Positions 46,655 through 57,410 are shown, numbered from the stretch's first letter. The stretch is DNA of 64,000 nt from Salinicola rhizosphaerae (GCF_014652715.1 NZ_BMZI01000006.1:333656-397655); one strand, 5' to 3'. The notes: generated by a model from the sequence alone, not told the origin. Translations and numbers: made by a program.

Positions 46655-46942
46655 CGTATTCGAGAAATGGTTACAATTACAAACCAAACCCTCCCCGGAC
46701 CGCCTGGATGAAGACGCTGTCGTGCGAAGAAAGCGCGCAATTCGATGCGCGACGTCTGAAGCGGAACGCCCGATTGGCAGGGTGTGACGCGCAATGCAAC
46801 GCGTCACAAAATCACGGCAAGAAGCACGGAGACATGACGGCTGCCAATTGCGGCAAATCGCGGCCAGGCGCGAGAGTTGGCAATGGCATCGAGGAACACC
46901 CGTTAGGCAGGGCTTTCAGACATCCAGGAGGGAGAGGAAGAC

Positions 46943-46971
46943 CCCGGCGCCGCGCTTGACGCAGCGCCGGG
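46943..46971 (-). terminator. Probable terminator after serB
   Basis: CCCGGCGC (46943-46950) pairs perfectly with GCGCCGGG (46964-46971). On the minus strand it is followed by TCTTCCTCTCCCTCCT, a pyrimidine tract, 10 bp past the serB stop. Confidence 0.6.
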
Positions 46972-46980
46972 ATGACGAGG

Positions 46981-48213
46981 CTAGACCGCGCCTCGATCGA
47001 GGGTTTTCAGCTCGGTCTCGTCGTAACCGAGCAGGTAAAGCAGCGCATCGAGACCGAGCGTCGAGACCGACTGTCGGGCCTGGCGCTTGACCAGCGGCTT
47101 GGCATGAAAGGCGACGCCGAGGCCGGCCACCGCCAGCATCTTGAGATCGTTGGCGCCATCTCCGACCGCGATGGTCTGCGCCATCTCCCATCCTTCACGC
47201 TCCGCGATCTGGCCGAGCAGCAGCGCCTTGCGATCGGCATCGACGATCGGCTCGGCGACTTCGCCGGTCACCTTGCCGTCCCGAATCACCAGCTCGTTGG
47301 CGTGAATTTCGTCGAAACCCAATCGGCGCTGGAGATAGCGCGCAAAGTAGGTAAAGCCACCCGAGAGAATAGCGGTACGATAGCCGAGCCGCTTCAGCAG
47401 TCGCAGCAAACGCTCGGCGCCCGGCATCAGCGGCAGCGACTCGGCGATCTCCGCCAGCACCGACTCATCCAGCCCTTCGAGTTTGCTCATGCGCTCGCGG
47501 AAGCTCTGTTGGAAATCGAGCTCTCCGCGCATGGCGCGCTCGGTGATCGCTGCCACTTCATCAAAGACGCCGTGACGTCGCGCCAGCTCGTCGATGACTT
47601 CAGCCTGGATCAGCGTCGAGTCCATATCGAAGCAGACCAGGCGCCCCTGCCGGCGCCATAGCGTGGCGGGCTGGATCGCCACGTCGACATCGAAGCGCTC
47701 GGCCAGCGCCAGCGACGCTTCATGCAGCGCCTCGGCATCCGCCGGCTCTCCTCTCAGGCGCCACTCGAGACAGACACCCGCTGCCTCGATCGGCGCGTCG
47801 GCGCGCTGTAGCTCAGGCGATGCCGACAGTCGCTTGACGCGCTCGATGGTCAACCCCTGCGTCGCCGTCAAGGTGCCGACTTCCGCCATGACCTCGGCGC
47901 CCAGTCGCTCCCCCATCAGCGTCAGAATCCAGCGCCGAGCGTCGGCATCCTGCTGCCACTGGGCCTCGTCGTCGGCCGCGACCGCCTCCACGCGACAGTC
48001 GAGTCCGAAGATATCGCCAGCGGTCGGCAGCACGCTCGCCACATCGATATCGTCAGGCGCCTCGATGAGCGCCTCGAAGCTGACGCTGCCAAAGGCAACG
48101 TGCTGGCTGATATCCAGCAATCGGCACTGCGCACTGACCAGCGCCGTGCCCAGCGCGGCGGTCTGTCCGGGTCGGGCCGGGCCGGTGGCTTTCACCACAA
48201 AACGTCGTGACAT
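46981..48213 (-). CDS. serB: Phosphoserine phosphatase with N-terminal ACT-like domains
   Basis: A 410-aa enzyme of serine biosynthesis. The C-terminal HAD phosphatase has motif I FDMDSTL (DxDxT), an ILSGGFTYFA motif II, conserved Lys of motif III and GDGANDLKML. The N-terminal ~170 residues carry ACT-like regulatory folds (FVVKATGPARPGQTAAL), giving a longer protein than E. coli SerB (322 aa), as in Pseudomonas and related genera. Start ATG 48213 is chosen over 48216 for better spacing from GGGGAA. It follows parC on the same strand and ends the parE-parC-serB group. Confidence 0.94.
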   Translation of the reverse strand: MSRRFVVKATGPARPGQTAALGTALVSAQCRLLDISQHVAFGSVSFEALIEAPDDIDVASVLPTAGDIFGLDCRVEAVAADDEAQWQQDADARRWILTLMGERLGAEVMAEVGTLTATQGLTIERVKRLSASPELQRADAPIEAAGVCLEWRLRGEPADAEALHEASLALAERFDVDVAIQPATLWRRQGRLVCFDMDSTLIQAEVIDELARRHGVFDEVAAITERAMRGELDFQQSFRERMSKLEGLDESVLAEIAESLPLMPGAERLLRLLKRLGYRTAILSGGFTYFARYLQRRLGFDEIHANELVIRDGKVTGEVAEPIVDADRKALLLGQIAEREGWEMAQTIAVGDGANDLKMLAVAGLGVAFHAKPLVKRQARQSVSTLGLDALLYLLGYDETELKTLDRGAV

Positions 48214-48305
48214 CATTTCCCCACGAGGCACCGTTCAGCGCCTGTATGACTCTCTGTTGATGATTTATCGAGTGATCGTTCGTCTGTTGAGCGTTCGCTG
48301 CGGAT

Positions 48306-50558
48306 TCAGCTTTCGACCTCGAGCCGATCCACCTTCTGGAACCCGCGCGCCAGCTTGCTGCCTCGGCGCCCGCGCTCTCCCGCGTAGTAGTCGAGATCGG
48401 ATGCCTTGAGCGTCTGCTTGCGCTTGCCGGCATGCACGATGAGCGCCGACCCTTCCGGCAGCAGCACGAGATCGCGGACGAACTCTTCGCGGTTGGCCGC
48501 CCGCGTACCGGGAATATCGATCATCTTGTTGCCTTTGCCTTTGGCCATCTCCGGCAGTTGCGACAGCGAAAAGACCAGCAGGCGCCCCTCGTTCGAGACC
48601 ACGGCGACGCGTTGCCCTTCGCCCTCGGGAATCGCCTTGGGCGACATGACGTTGCAACCCTTAGGCATCGACAGCACCGACTTGCCTGCCTTGTTCTTGC
48701 CGAGCAGGTCCTCGAGCCTGGCAACGAAACCGTAGCCGCCGTCCGAGGCCAGCAGATATCTCGCACTGGGTGAATCGAGCATCAGGCCGACCATGCTGGA
48801 ACCCGCCGGCGGATTGATCCGGCCTGTCACCGGTTCACCCTGCCCTCTCGCCGACGGCAGGTTGTGCGCGGTCAGCGTGTAGCTGCGCCCACTGTCATCG
48901 AGCAGTACCAGCGGCTGATTGGTCTTGCCACGCGCGGCAAGATGGAACTGGTCGCCGGCCTTATAGGAGAGACCGGCCGGGTCGATATCGTGGCCTCGAG
49001 CGGCACGAATCCAGCCCTTGTCGGACAGCACCACGGTGACCGGATCGGCCCCAACCAGCTCCACCTCGGAGAGCGCCTTGGCCTCCTCGCGCTCGACCAG
49101 CGGGGAGCGACGCGCGTCGCCGTATGCCGCAGCGGCCTCGCGCAGCTCCTTCTCGATCAGATCGGTCATCGCCGCGTCGCTGCCGAGGAGTTTCTTGAGA
49201 CGCTTGCGCTCGGCCTCCAGCTCGTCCTGCTCGCCGCGAATCTTCATCTCTTCGAGCTTGGCCAGATGGCGTAGCCGCAGCTCGAGAATGGCCTCCGCCT
49301 GACGCTCGGTGATGCCAAAAGCGTTCATCAACGCGGGCTTGGGCTCATCCTCCTCGCGAATGATGCGGATCACCTCGTCGATATTGAGATAGGCGATCAG
49401 CAGGCCTTCGAGGATATGCAGGCGATCCTCGACCTTGCCCAGGCGGTGCTCGGTGCGCCGCCGCACCGTGGTCCGACGGAACGTCAGCCACTCGCCAAGC
49501 ATCTCGTTCAGCGCCAGCACCTTCGGCCGGCCATCGAGCGCGATGACGTTGAGGTTGACGCGCACGTTCTTCTCGAGATCGGTCGTGGCGAACAGATGCG
49601 CCATCAATCCTTCGACATCGATACGGTTGGAGCGCGGTTCGATCACCAGCCGTGTCGGCGTTTCGTGGGTCGACTCGTCGCGAAGGTCGGCGACCATCGG
49701 CAGCTTCTTGGCATTCATCTGCGCCGCGATCTGCTCGAGCACCTTGGCCCCGCTGACCTGATACGGCAGCGCAGTGATGACGATGTTGCTCGCTTCGCGC
49801 TCGTAGCGTCCGCGCAGCTTGACCGAACCTCGGCCGCTCTCGTAGAGCTTGCGCAGGTCGGATGCCGGAGAAATGATCTCCGCTTCGGTCGGAAAATCCG
49901 GCGCCGGCACGTGCTGCATCAGATCCGCAACGGTCGACTCCGGCTGGCGCAGCAGATGGCAGGTCGCCTCGACCACTTCGACCACATTGTGCGGCGGGAT
50001 GTCGGTCGCCATGCCCACGGCGATACCGGTGCCGCCATTGAGCAACACGTGCGGCAGCCGCGAGGGCAGCACCGCCGGCTCGTTCATGGTGCCATCGAAG
50101 TTCGGCGTCCAGTCGACAGTACCCTGACCCAGCTCGGCCAGCAGTGTTTCGGAGAAGCGGGAGAGACGCGCCTCGGTATAGCGCATCGCCGCGAACGACT
50201 TGGGATCGTCCGGACTACCCCAGTTGCCCTGGCCGTCGACCAGCGGATAGCGATAGCTGAACGGCTGCGCCATCAGCACCATCGCCTCGTAGCAAGCGCT
50301 ATCACCGTGCGGATGGAATTTACCCAGCACGTCGCCGACGGTACGCGCCGACTTCTTGTACTTCGCGTTCGCCGTCAGCGACAGCTCGCGCATCGCATAG
50401 ACGATACGCCGCTGCACCGGCTTCATGCCGTCGCCGATATGCGGCAACGCGCGGTCGAGAATGACGTACATCGAATAGTCGAGATACGCCTTCTCGGTGT
50501 ACTCCTTGAGCGAAAGGCGTTCGACGTCGCCCTCCGCCACCTGAATATCCATGGTCAT
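48306..50558 (-). CDS. parC: DNA topoisomerase IV subunit A
   Basis: A 750-aa decatenase subunit. The N-terminal breakage-reunion domain has the quinolone-resistance region [14 protein letters not shown] with Ser and Glu at the positions equivalent to E. coli Ser80 and Glu84, i.e. the susceptible-type residues, and the catalytic Tyr in [11 protein letters not shown]. Coiled-coil and C-terminal beta-pinwheel blades follow. Length matches E. coli ParC (752 aa). No good ribosome site precedes ATG 50558; ATG 50552 is an alternative. A repeat array separates it from parE. Confidence 0.97.
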   Translation of the reverse strand: MTMDIQVAEGDVERLSLKEYTEKAYLDYSMYVILDRALPHIGDGMKPVQRRIVYAMRELSLTANAKYKKSARTVGDVLGKFHPHGDSACYEAMVLMAQPFSYRYPLVDGQGNWGSPDDPKSFAAMRYTEARLSRFSETLLAELGQGTVDWTPNFDGTMNEPAVLPSRLPHVLLNGGTGIAVGMATDIPPHNVVEVVEATCHLLRQPESTVADLMQHVPAPDFPTEAEIISPASDLRKLYESGRGSVKLRGRYEREASNIVITALPYQVSGAKVLEQIAAQMNAKKLPMVADLRDESTHETPTRLVIEPRSNRIDVEGLMAHLFATTDLEKNVRVNLNVIALDGRPKVLALNEMLGEWLTFRRTTVRRRTEHRLGKVEDRLHILEGLLIAYLNIDEVIRIIREEDEPKPALMNAFGITERQAEAILELRLRHLAKLEEMKIRGEQDELEAERKRLKKLLGSDAAMTDLIEKELREAAAAYGDARRSPLVEREEAKALSEVELVGADPVTVVLSDKGWIRAARGHDIDPAGLSYKAGDQFHLAARGKTNQPLVLLDDSGRSYTLTAHNLPSARGQGEPVTGRINPPAGSSMVGLMLDSPSARYLLASDGGYGFVARLEDLLGKNKAGKSVLSMPKGCNVMSPKAIPEGEGQRVAVVSNEGRLLVFSLSQLPEMAKGKGNKMIDIPGTRAANREEFVRDLVLLPEGSALIVHAGKRKQTLKASDLDYYAGERGRRGSKLARGFQKVDRLEVES

Positions 50559-50624
50559 AGCACGGTGACCCTAATTACGATTTTGGAACCGTCGAGGGCA
50601 GTGCCCTCTTAAGACTCTGTGATG

Positions 50625-50710
50625 AGCTGTAAGCCATGAGCTATAAGCCGTAAGTAACCCCACCAGACGGCATTGCTTTTCTTACCGCTTACAGCTTTCG
50701 ACTTACAGCT
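50625..50710. repeat. Inverted pair of heptamer arrays between parE and parC
   Basis: The plus strand reads AGCTGTA, AGCCATG, AGCTATA, AGCCGTA (50625-50652). The opposite strand reads AGCTGTA, AGTCGAA, AGCTGTA, AGCGGTA (50710 to 50683). The inner parts pair as a hairpin, 50639-50654 with 50681-50696, 14 of 16 positions. The centre contains AACCCCAC. A related array is at 63877-63933. Confidence 0.85.
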
Positions 50711-50725
50711 CCCGGCGAAGCCGGT

Positions 50726-52606
50726 TCAGACTTCGATTTCGGCGAGATTGCCGTAATCTTCCAACCAACTCTTCCGATCGGCCGCTCGCTTTCTCGCCAG
50801 CAGCATGTCCATCATCTCCAGCGTGCCGTCGTCGAGCTCACGTGTGAGCTGGACCAGCCGGCGTGTATCGACGGCCATGGTGGTCTCGCGCAGCTGTAGC
50901 GGGCTCATCTCGCCAAGGCCCTTGAAACGCTGCACGTTGGGTGTGCCACGCTTGCCCTCGAGGCGCTTGAGCGTGGCGGCCTTTTCGCTCTCGTCGAGGG
51001 CGTAGTAGACCTCTTTGCCGAGATCGATGCGGTAGAGCGGTGGCATGGCTACGAAGACGTGACCGGCATCGACCAGCGCCGGAAAGTGGCGCACGAAGAG
51101 CGCGCACAGCAGCGTGGCGATATGCAGACCATCGGAGTCGGCGTCGGCGAGAATGCAGATCTTGTGGTAGCGCAGCTTGGAGAGATCGTCGCTGGCCGGA
51201 TCGAGCCCGATCGCCACGGCGATATCATGCACCTCCTGGGAGCTGTAGATATCGCCGGACTCGACTTCCCAGGTGTTCAGAATCTTGCCGCGCAACGGCA
51301 AGATCGCCTGGGTTTCCCGGTTTCGCGCCTGTTTGGCGCTGCCGCCGGCGGAGTCGCCCTCGACCAGAAACAGCTCGCTCGCCACCGGGTCCTGGCCGGA
51401 GCAGTCCGCCAGTTTGCCGGGGAGCGCGGGGCCGGCGGTGACCTTCTTGCGCGCCACCTTCTTGGCGCTCTTCTGACGCCGCTGTGCCGCGTTGATGACC
51501 AGTTCGGCGAGCGCTTCGGCCTGATCGACGTGATGGTTGAGCCACAGTGAGAAAGCATCCTTGACCACGCCGGAGACGAACCCGGCAACGGTACGCGAGG
51601 AGAGCCGCTCCTTGGTCTGACCGGCGAACTGCGGGTCGAGCATCTTGATCGAGAGCACGAAGGAGACGCGCTCCCACAGATCTTCCGGCGTCAGCTTGAC
51701 GCCGCGCGGCAGCAGGCTGCGATACTCGCAGAACTCGCGTACTGCCTCGAGCAGACCGCTACGGAATCCGTTGACGTGCGTGCCGCCGAGCGGCGTCGGA
51801 ATCAGGTTGACGTAGGATTCGAGCAGCGGCTCGCCCCCTTCCGGCAGCCACTGGATCGCCCAGTCGACCGCCTGCTCCTCGTCCTCGAAGTGACCGGTGA
51901 ACGGCGACGATGGCAACACCTCGAAACCATCGGTGGCCTGAGCCAGATAGTCGCGCAGTCCGTCCTCGTATTGCCAGACGTTCTCGCTGCCATCGGTCTC
52001 GACGAGCGTGACCTTGAGGCCGGGACAGAGCACCGCCTTGGCGCGCAGCAGGTGCTTCAATCGCGGCAAGGAAAGTTTGGGACTGTCGAAATACTCGGCT
52101 TCCGGCCAGAAGCGGACCACGGTACCGGTCGCTCGCTTGGCGCAGCTGCCGATGACGGAGAGCTCCTCGACCTTCTCGCCCTTCTCGAACGCGATGCCGT
52201 GACGACTGCCTTCGCGACACACCTCGACTTCCAGGCGCGTCGACAGCGCGTTGACGACCGAGACACCGACCCCGTGCAGACCGCCGGAGAAGCGATAGCT
52301 CGACTGCGAGAACTTGCCGCCAGCGTGAAGCCGCGTGAGGATCAGTTCGACCCCGGACACGCCATGCTCAGGATGGATATCGATCGGCATGCCGCGACCG
52401 TCATCGGAGACTTCGATGCCCCCATCCGCGAGCAGCACCACGCGAATCTCGCGAGCGTGGCCGGCCAGCGCTTCATCGACGCTGTTGTCGATGACCTCCT
52501 GCGCCAGGTGGTTGGGTCGGGTCGTGTCGGTATACATGCCCGGCCGCTTGCGGACCGGATCGAGGCCGGATAGCACCTCGATGGAGCTGGCACTGTATTG
52601 GGTCAT
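50726..52606 (-). CDS. parE: DNA topoisomerase IV subunit B
   Basis: A 626-aa ATPase subunit. GHKL motifs are DNSVDEALAGHA, DDGRGMP and GGLHGVGVSVVNALS. The transducer domain has conserved QTKERL, followed by the TOPRIM domain with EGDSAGGSAKQ (Glu) and DADSDG (DxD), and C-terminal RFKGLGEMSPLQL. Length equals E. coli ParE (630 aa) within a few residues. It precedes parC on the same strand, 167 bp apart, and follows yqiA as in E. coli. Confidence 0.97.
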   Translation of the reverse strand: MTQYSASSIEVLSGLDPVRKRPGMYTDTTRPNHLAQEVIDNSVDEALAGHAREIRVVLLADGGIEVSDDGRGMPIDIHPEHGVSGVELILTRLHAGGKFSQSSYRFSGGLHGVGVSVVNALSTRLEVEVCREGSRHGIAFEKGEKVEELSVIGSCAKRATGTVVRFWPEAEYFDSPKLSLPRLKHLLRAKAVLCPGLKVTLVETDGSENVWQYEDGLRDYLAQATDGFEVLPSSPFTGHFEDEEQAVDWAIQWLPEGGEPLLESYVNLIPTPLGGTHVNGFRSGLLEAVREFCEYRSLLPRGVKLTPEDLWERVSFVLSIKMLDPQFAGQTKERLSSRTVAGFVSGVVKDAFSLWLNHHVDQAEALAELVINAAQRRQKSAKKVARKKVTAGPALPGKLADCSGQDPVASELFLVEGDSAGGSAKQARNRETQAILPLRGKILNTWEVESGDIYSSQEVHDIAVAIGLDPASDDLSKLRYHKICILADADSDGLHIATLLCALFVRHFPALVDAGHVFVAMPPLYRIDLGKEVYYALDESEKAATLKRLEGKRGTPNVQRFKGLGEMSPLQLRETTMAVDTRRLVQLTRELDDGTLEMMDMLLARKRAADRKSWLEDYGNLAEIEV

Positions 52607-52736
52607 GCAGGGTCTCGCCGTATTGAAAGATCGAAGGCCGCGATCACGTCGGGTTCACTCGAGCCGCGGACTCACGAAGAGGTCATCATACACCACTGTT
52701 CATTCGTCCAGCACCCTCGACCATGCCCGCAACGCG

Positions 52737-53402
52737 TCACTCGTCGCACAGTGGCAACTGCCAGCCACCGTGGGCGAATAGCGCCGGCAAGTAAGCCGGC
52801 AGCACGTCGAAAGCGTGGTCGCCTCCCGGATGGATCAGCGTGCGACACCCCGCATAGGCATGCAGCGCATCGCGGCAGTCGAGGGTTTCGTCAGCGCTAC
52901 CCAGCAACAGCAGGTATCGCTGCGGATGCACGATGTGCTGCCACTCCATCGCGGTCAATTCATCGAAGTGGGAATGACCAACCGTGAACGTCTCGCCGGT
53001 GTAACCATTGACCAGCGTCTGTCCCTGATAATCGGCCACGAAGCGCGCGGGCTTGACCGCCGGGTTGATCAGTACGGCCGGCAGACCGTACTTTTCCGCC
53101 AGACAGGTCGCCAGAAAGCCGCCCATCGAACTACCGACGATCAGCGTTTCCGAGGGCTCGATTTGCCGCAGCTCGCCAAGCGCATGCTCGGCGACGGCCA
53201 ATGCCGCCGCGGGCTGATGGGGAAGGTCCGGCGTCAGGCAGTCGAGACGCCTGCCGTAGCGCTCGGCCAGCGCCTGACAGGTCGACTTGACCAGCTGCGC
53301 CTTGGGCGAGGCGCTGGCGCTGTTGAAGCCGTGCAGATAGAGCACGGCCCCGACCGAGTTGGTGTTCGAGAGTGGCGCGGACATAGAGGTCGGCGCGCTC
53401 AT
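52737..53402 (-). CDS. yqiA: YqiA/YcfP-family esterase
   Basis: A 221-aa alpha/beta-hydrolase. The start of the fold is VLYLHGFNSASASPKA, the nucleophile Ser is in IVGSSMGGFLAT, AVLINPAVKP is family-specific, and the catalytic His is in HPGGDHAFD. E. coli YqiA hydrolyses short acyl esters and its gene neighbours parE, as here. The N-terminal 15 residues are unlike E. coli YqiA, and ATG 53384 would give a closer fit; no ribosome site settles it. It is 19 bp past pgi and probably in that operon. Confidence 0.88.
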   Translation of the reverse strand: MSAPTSMSAPLSNTNSVGAVLYLHGFNSASASPKAQLVKSTCQALAERYGRRLDCLTPDLPHQPAAALAVAEHALGELRQIEPSETLIVGSSMGGFLATCLAEKYGLPAVLINPAVKPARFVADYQGQTLVNGYTGETFTVGHSHFDELTAMEWQHIVHPQRYLLLLGSADETLDCRDALHAYAGCRTLIHPGGDHAFDVLPAYLPALFAHGGWQLPLCDE

Positions 53403-53421
53403 CGAATGGGAGGCACGAGCG

Positions 53422-55071
53422 TCATTTGCCCTGCTGACCGCGCCAGATCGATTCGATCAAGCCGCGGCTGGAGTCATCGAGCGAATCCAGCCCTTGCTGG
53501 GTGGCGATGATCTCCTCGGTCTCGGTGGCGATCTTCTTGCCGAGCTCCACGCCCCACTGATCGAAGGAGTCGATATCCCAGATCGTCCCCTGCACGAACA
53601 CCTTGTGCTCGTAGAGCGCGATCAGCGCGCCCAGGGTGGCCGGATCCAGGCTATCGAACAGCATCGTCGACGACGGCTGATTGCCACGGTAGCGCTTGTA
53701 GCTTGGCGGCGTGCCGTCGGACTTGACCGCGTCGTCACCCAGCATCAGCACACGAGACTGCGCGAAGCAGTTGGCCAATCCCAGGCGATGCTGCGCCATC
53801 AGGTCCTCGCGGAAGTGCTCGTCCTCGACGTTGTTGTAGCGATTGATCGGCGCCAGAAAGTCGCAGGCAACCGGCTGCGTGCCCTGGTGCAGCAGCTGAT
53901 AGAACGCGTGCTGGCCGTTGGGGCCGATCTCGCCCCAGATCACCGGGCAGGTGGAGTAGTCGACCTGCTGCTCGTCGTTGGTCACCGACTTGCCATTGGA
54001 CTCCATCTCGAGCTGCTGGAAGTAACCCGGCAGGTGCTTCAGCCGCCCATCGTAAGGCAGCACCGCGTGAGAGCGAATATCCAGGAAGTTGACGTTCCAG
54101 ATGCCGACCAGCGCGAGCTGCACGGGCAGGTTTTCCTCGAGTTCCGCGGTGCGAAAGTGCTCGTCCATGGCGTGGGCCCCGGCGAGCAGTCGGCGGAAAT
54201 TGTCCATGCCGACGCGAATGGCGATCGGCAGCCCGATGGCGCTCCACAGCGAATAACGTCCGCCGACCCAGTCCCAGAACAGGAGCTGGTTGGCCGGCGC
54301 GATCCCCCACTCGGTCATCTTTTCCGGTTTGGTCGAGACACCGACGAAGTGGAAACGCTTGATCAGCTCCTCGTCGCCGCCCAGGCGCTTGGCGAGCCAG
54401 TCCAGAGCCGTCGAGGCGTTGGAGAGCGTGTCGATGGTGCCGAAGGATTTCGACGACAGGATGAACAGCGTCGTCTCGGGATTGAGCCAGCTCAGGAAGT
54501 CCGCGAGCTGCGAACCATCCATGGTCGAGGCGAAGTGCGTGGAGACCTCGTGGGCATTCTTCACTTCGAAGTCGGAGAGCGCCGAAGTCACCATCAGCGG
54601 TCCGAGATCGGAACCGCCGACGCCGAGGTTGACGACATCGGTGATCGGCTTGCCGGTCGCGCCTCGCCACTGGCCATCGAGGAGCTTGTCGACCAGCGTT
54701 TCCATCTTGTCGAGCGTCGCATGGACTTCACTGACGACCTCGACACCTTCGACCTCGAGCTTGGCATCTCGCGGTAGACGCAGCGCCGTGTGCAGCGCGG
54801 GGCGGTCTTCGGTGAGGTTGACCCGCTCGCCGGAGAGCAGGCGCTGGATCGCGTTCGGTACGTCGGCTTCACGCGCCAGCGCGATCAGATTCTCGCGCAC
54901 TTCCGGCGTCCAGCGCTGCTTGGAGAGATCGAGCTGAATACCGGCGGCATCGAGCGAAAAGGTCTTGAAACGCGCCGGCTGCTGAAACAGCGTCTTCAGA
55001 TGGACATCGCGCATGCCCGCCTCGAGCTGCTGTTCGAGGGCTTTCCATGCCTGGGTGTCACGAATCGACAT
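53422..55071 (-). CDS. pgi: Glucose-6-phosphate isomerase
   Basis: A 549-aa glycolytic enzyme, the same length as E. coli Pgi. Conserved blocks are [13 protein letters not shown] (phosphate binding), [27 protein letters not shown] (PGI signature 1), the active-site Glu in [20 protein letters not shown] (signature region) and catalytic Lys near [15 protein letters not shown] (signature 2). AAGGAG lies ~10 nt before ATG 55071. Upstream open frame to 55581 is rejected. It is divergent from cmoA. Confidence 0.97.
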   Translation of the reverse strand: MSIRDTQAWKALEQQLEAGMRDVHLKTLFQQPARFKTFSLDAAGIQLDLSKQRWTPEVRENLIALAREADVPNAIQRLLSGERVNLTEDRPALHTALRLPRDAKLEVEGVEVVSEVHATLDKMETLVDKLLDGQWRGATGKPITDVVNLGVGGSDLGPLMVTSALSDFEVKNAHEVSTHFASTMDGSQLADFLSWLNPETTLFILSSKSFGTIDTLSNASTALDWLAKRLGGDEELIKRFHFVGVSTKPEKMTEWGIAPANQLLFWDWVGGRYSLWSAIGLPIAIRVGMDNFRRLLAGAHAMDEHFRTAELEENLPVQLALVGIWNVNFLDIRSHAVLPYDGRLKHLPGYFQQLEMESNGKSVTNDEQQVDYSTCPVIWGEIGPNGQHAFYQLLHQGTQPVACDFLAPINRYNNVEDEHFREDLMAQHRLGLANCFAQSRVLMLGDDAVKSDGTPPSYKRYRGNQPSSTMLFDSLDPATLGALIALYEHKVFVQGTIWDIDSFDQWGVELGKKIATETEEIIATQQGLDSLDDSSRGLIESIWRGQQGK

Positions 55072-55283
55072 CTCGTTACTCTCCTTGTCTCTTGGCGGCC
55101 GGCTCGTCGCGGCCTTGTTGCGTAGAAGTCCACTCTCGTGGAGATGGCGTCTCGCGTAGGACAGCACCTGACAGATGCAGCGAAGAGGTGCAAAACGTAC
55201 ACTGTCTCCCGCCAGAGCCTGGCGTTTCGACAACGCCTGTCCCGTGCGTTTCACGCTCTCTTTATTCGGATAATCTTCCGGCA

Positions 55284-56060
55284 ATGACTGACGCATCTTA
55301 CCGTGACGCCATCTTTTCGACACCCCTCGATCGCGTGGCGAGCTTCTCGTTCGACGAACAGGTCGTGGCCTGCTTTCCCGATATGGTTCGCCGCTCGATC
55401 CCCGGTTACGGCCAGATTCTGGGCATGCTGGGCCTGATCGCCGAGCGCCATCTGCGCCACGGCTCGCATGTCTACGACCTGGGCTGTTCGCTTGGCGCCG
55501 TGGGCCTGGCGCTCGCCGGGCGTCTCGCCCCGGAAGCGTTCGCCCTGACCGGCATCGACCTCTCGCCGACCATGATCGCACGAGCGCGTGACACTGCCGC
55601 GAAAGAGAGCCCGGACCATCGACTGGACTTCATCGAAGGCGATATCCGCCAGGTGGACTATCAGCCCAGTGGCATGATCGTGCTCAATTTCACGCTGCAG
55701 TTTCTGCCGCCGGCGGATCGCGATGCGGTGATCGGCAAGCTGTTCGACGCGCTCGAGCCCGGCGGCGTGCTGGTGCTTTCGGAAAAGATCATCGCGCGGG
55801 ACGAGGCGGAGAACGCCTGGCTGGTCGAGCGCTATCACGACTTCAAGCGCGCCAACGGCTATAGCGACATGGAGATCAGCCAGAAGCGCACGGCACTCGA
55901 GAACGTGCTGGTGCCGGATACGCTCGACGACCATCATGCTCGCCTCGCCACTGCGGGATTCGAGCGCGTCACGACCTGGTTTCAGTATCTCAATTTTGCG
56001 TCTCTGATCGCGTTCAAGCCGCGAGCCGGCGTCAATCCGCCAGCGGTGACGCATGACTGA
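55284..56060 (+). CDS. cmoA: Carboxy-S-adenosyl-L-methionine synthase
   Basis: A 258-aa SAM-dependent enzyme that converts SAM and prephenate to carboxy-SAM. The Rossmann motif is [12 protein letters not shown]; conserved [11 protein letters not shown] and [16 protein letters not shown] are CmoA features. The natural start [14 protein letters not shown] is at ATG 55284. An open frame reaching back to 55047 overlaps the divergent pgi start and is not used. Its end overlaps cmoB by 8 bases; together they make 5-oxyacetyl-uridine (cmo5U34) in tRNA. Confidence 0.95.
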   Translation: MTDASYRDAIFSTPLDRVASFSFDEQVVACFPDMVRRSIPGYGQILGMLGLIAERHLRHGSHVYDLGCSLGAVGLALAGRLAPEAFALTGIDLSPTMIARARDTAAKESPDHRLDFIEGDIRQVDYQPSGMIVLNFTLQFLPPADRDAVIGKLFDALEPGGVLVLSEKIIARDEAENAWLVERYHDFKRANGYSDMEISQKRTALENVLVPDTLDDHHARLATAGFERVTTWFQYLNFASLIAFKPRAGVNPPAVTHD

Positions 56061-57066
56061 GCCGAACCTCGACCCGCTGCAGGCGGCGGAACGTCGTCTT
56101 TATCTCGCCTTTCTCGAGCACGGGCTGACCCACTGGCTGGCTGCGCTGCCCGAGCAGCTCGCCAGGGGACTGGATCGCAAGCGCCACGGCGACCTGCCCG
56201 GATGGGAGAAAGCGGTGGCCAAGCTACCGACGCTGCCCGCGCAGAGAGCGGTCGACCTGAACGCCGATCATGTCAGTGTCGATCTAGAGCTGACCGACGC
56301 CGAACGCCGCCGCTGCGAGAACCTGCTGCGGATTCTGATGCCGTGGCGCAAGGGCCCTTACCGACTCGGTGGCATCACCATCGAGACCGAGTGGCACTCG
56401 GACTGGAAGTGGCAGCGCGTGGCACCGCACCTGTCGCCGCTGGCCGGACGCCGCATTCTGGATGTCGGCGGCGGCAACGGCTACCACGCTTGGCGCATGG
56501 CTGGCGCAGGGGCTGCCTTCGTGCTGGTGATCGACCCCTCGCCGCGCTTCTACTGCCAGTTCCAGGCCGTGCGCCATTTCATCGGCGACGCGGACGCTCA
56601 TCGCACGCACTTTCTGCCGGTGGGCATCGAAGACGTCCCCGCAAGACTCGAAGCGTTCGACACCGTCTTTTCGATGGGCGTGCTCTATCACCGCCCCTCT
56701 CCGCTCGAACATCTGCAGCAGTTGAAGGATGCCTTGGCGCCCGGCGGCGAGCTGGTGCTCGAGACCCTGGTCGTCGAGGGAGACGAGCAGACCGTGTTCA
56801 TGCCCGGCGAACGCTACGCCAGCATGCCCAACGTCTACTTCCTGCCCTCCTCCCGAGCCTTGATTCATTGGCTCGAGCGCGTCGGCTTCGATGACGTGCG
56901 CTGCGTCGACGAGACCGTCACCACGCTCGACGAACAGCGCACCACCGACTGGATGACCTTCCACTCGCTCGCCGACTTCCTCGACCCGGAAGATCGCACC
57001 CGAACCATCGAAGGCTACCCTGCCCCGCGACGCGCGACGCTGATCGCCAGCAAGCCTGATCGCTAA
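56053..57066 (+). CDS. cmoB: tRNA U34 carboxymethyltransferase
   Basis: A 337-aa enzyme that transfers the carboxymethyl group of carboxy-SAM to 5-hydroxyuridine-34. Conserved blocks are the DTEWHSDWKW-like TEWHSDWKWQRV, SAM-binding VGGGNGYHAWRM, and DPSPRFYCQFQAVRHF with FSMGVLYHRPSP. Length matches E. coli CmoB (323 aa) with a small N-terminal addition. ATG 56053 overlaps cmoA by 8 bases, giving coupled expression. Confidence 0.96.
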   Translation: MTEPNLDPLQAAERRLYLAFLEHGLTHWLAALPEQLARGLDRKRHGDLPGWEKAVAKLPTLPAQRAVDLNADHVSVDLELTDAERRRCENLLRILMPWRKGPYRLGGITIETEWHSDWKWQRVAPHLSPLAGRRILDVGGGNGYHAWRMAGAGAAFVLVIDPSPRFYCQFQAVRHFIGDADAHRTHFLPVGIEDVPARLEAFDTVFSMGVLYHRPSPLEHLQQLKDALAPGGELVLETLVVEGDEQTVFMPGERYASMPNVYFLPSSRALIHWLERVGFDDVRCVDETVTTLDEQRTTDWMTFHSLADFLDPEDRTRTIEGYPAPRRATLIASKPDR

Positions 57067-57109
57067 CAAACCAAGGCGCTGACATGAAACGGCCTGCGCC
57101 TGGCGGTGC

Positions 57110-57243
57110 GCCGGCATCGGCCACGGGATCGCTTTCAGGCGCGCGCTGGTCTCCAGTCAGCCGTGCACTGGCGCACAATCCGCGAGAGCCGGCGCGAACG
57201 AGCCGGAATCGGCCACCGGATCGCCTTCAGACGTGCGCTGATC
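57110..57243. repeat. Duplicated 42-bp segments downstream of cmoB
   Basis: 57110-57151 and 57202-57243 agree at 36 of 42 positions, spaced 92 bp apart. Neither belongs to a recognisable gene. They lie in the 422-bp gap between cmoB and ilvD together with hairpins listed separately. Confidence 0.65.
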
Positions 57244-57264
57244 GGTGATGGACAAGCGGGGGCT

Positions 57265-57309
57265 GGCGACAGGGATGTCGCCAGAGGCGTGCCGGGACAG
57301 GGATGTCCC
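57265..57309. repeat. Two AGGGAT-loop hairpins
   Basis: GGCGAC-AGGGAT-GTCGCC (57265-57282) and GGGAC-AGGGAT-GTCCC (57294-57309) are perfect stems with the same loop. The third member is at 14670-14693. They look like a REP-like family dispersed in intergenic DNA. Confidence 0.75.
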
Positions 57310-57385
57310 TGCGCGCCGACCCCAGGCGCGGGCCATCAAGCGATCAGGGTTTCGCACGCCTGGGGCGTGAAAGAGGGGGAGCGGC

Positions 57386-57410
57386 GAGGGGGCGAGCGTT
57401 AAGCCCCCTC
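57386..57410. terminator. GC-rich hairpin between convergent cmoB and ilvD
   Basis: GAGGGGGC (57386-57393) pairs perfectly with GCCCCCTC (57403-57410). T-runs are lacking on both sides, so it may act only weakly in intrinsic termination. Confidence 0.4.

Noticed and set aside
46540..46959. 139-aa plus-strand open frame between serB and the propeller gene
   Set aside because: It covers the propeller promoter and the serB terminator and has no coding features.
49416..50612. 398-aa plus-strand open frame opposite parC
   Set aside because: Antisense to parC with no family features.
53422..55581. 719-aa reading of pgi
   Set aside because: The N-terminal 170 residues read through the divergent promoter and cmoA; the family start is ATG 55071 with a good ribosome site.
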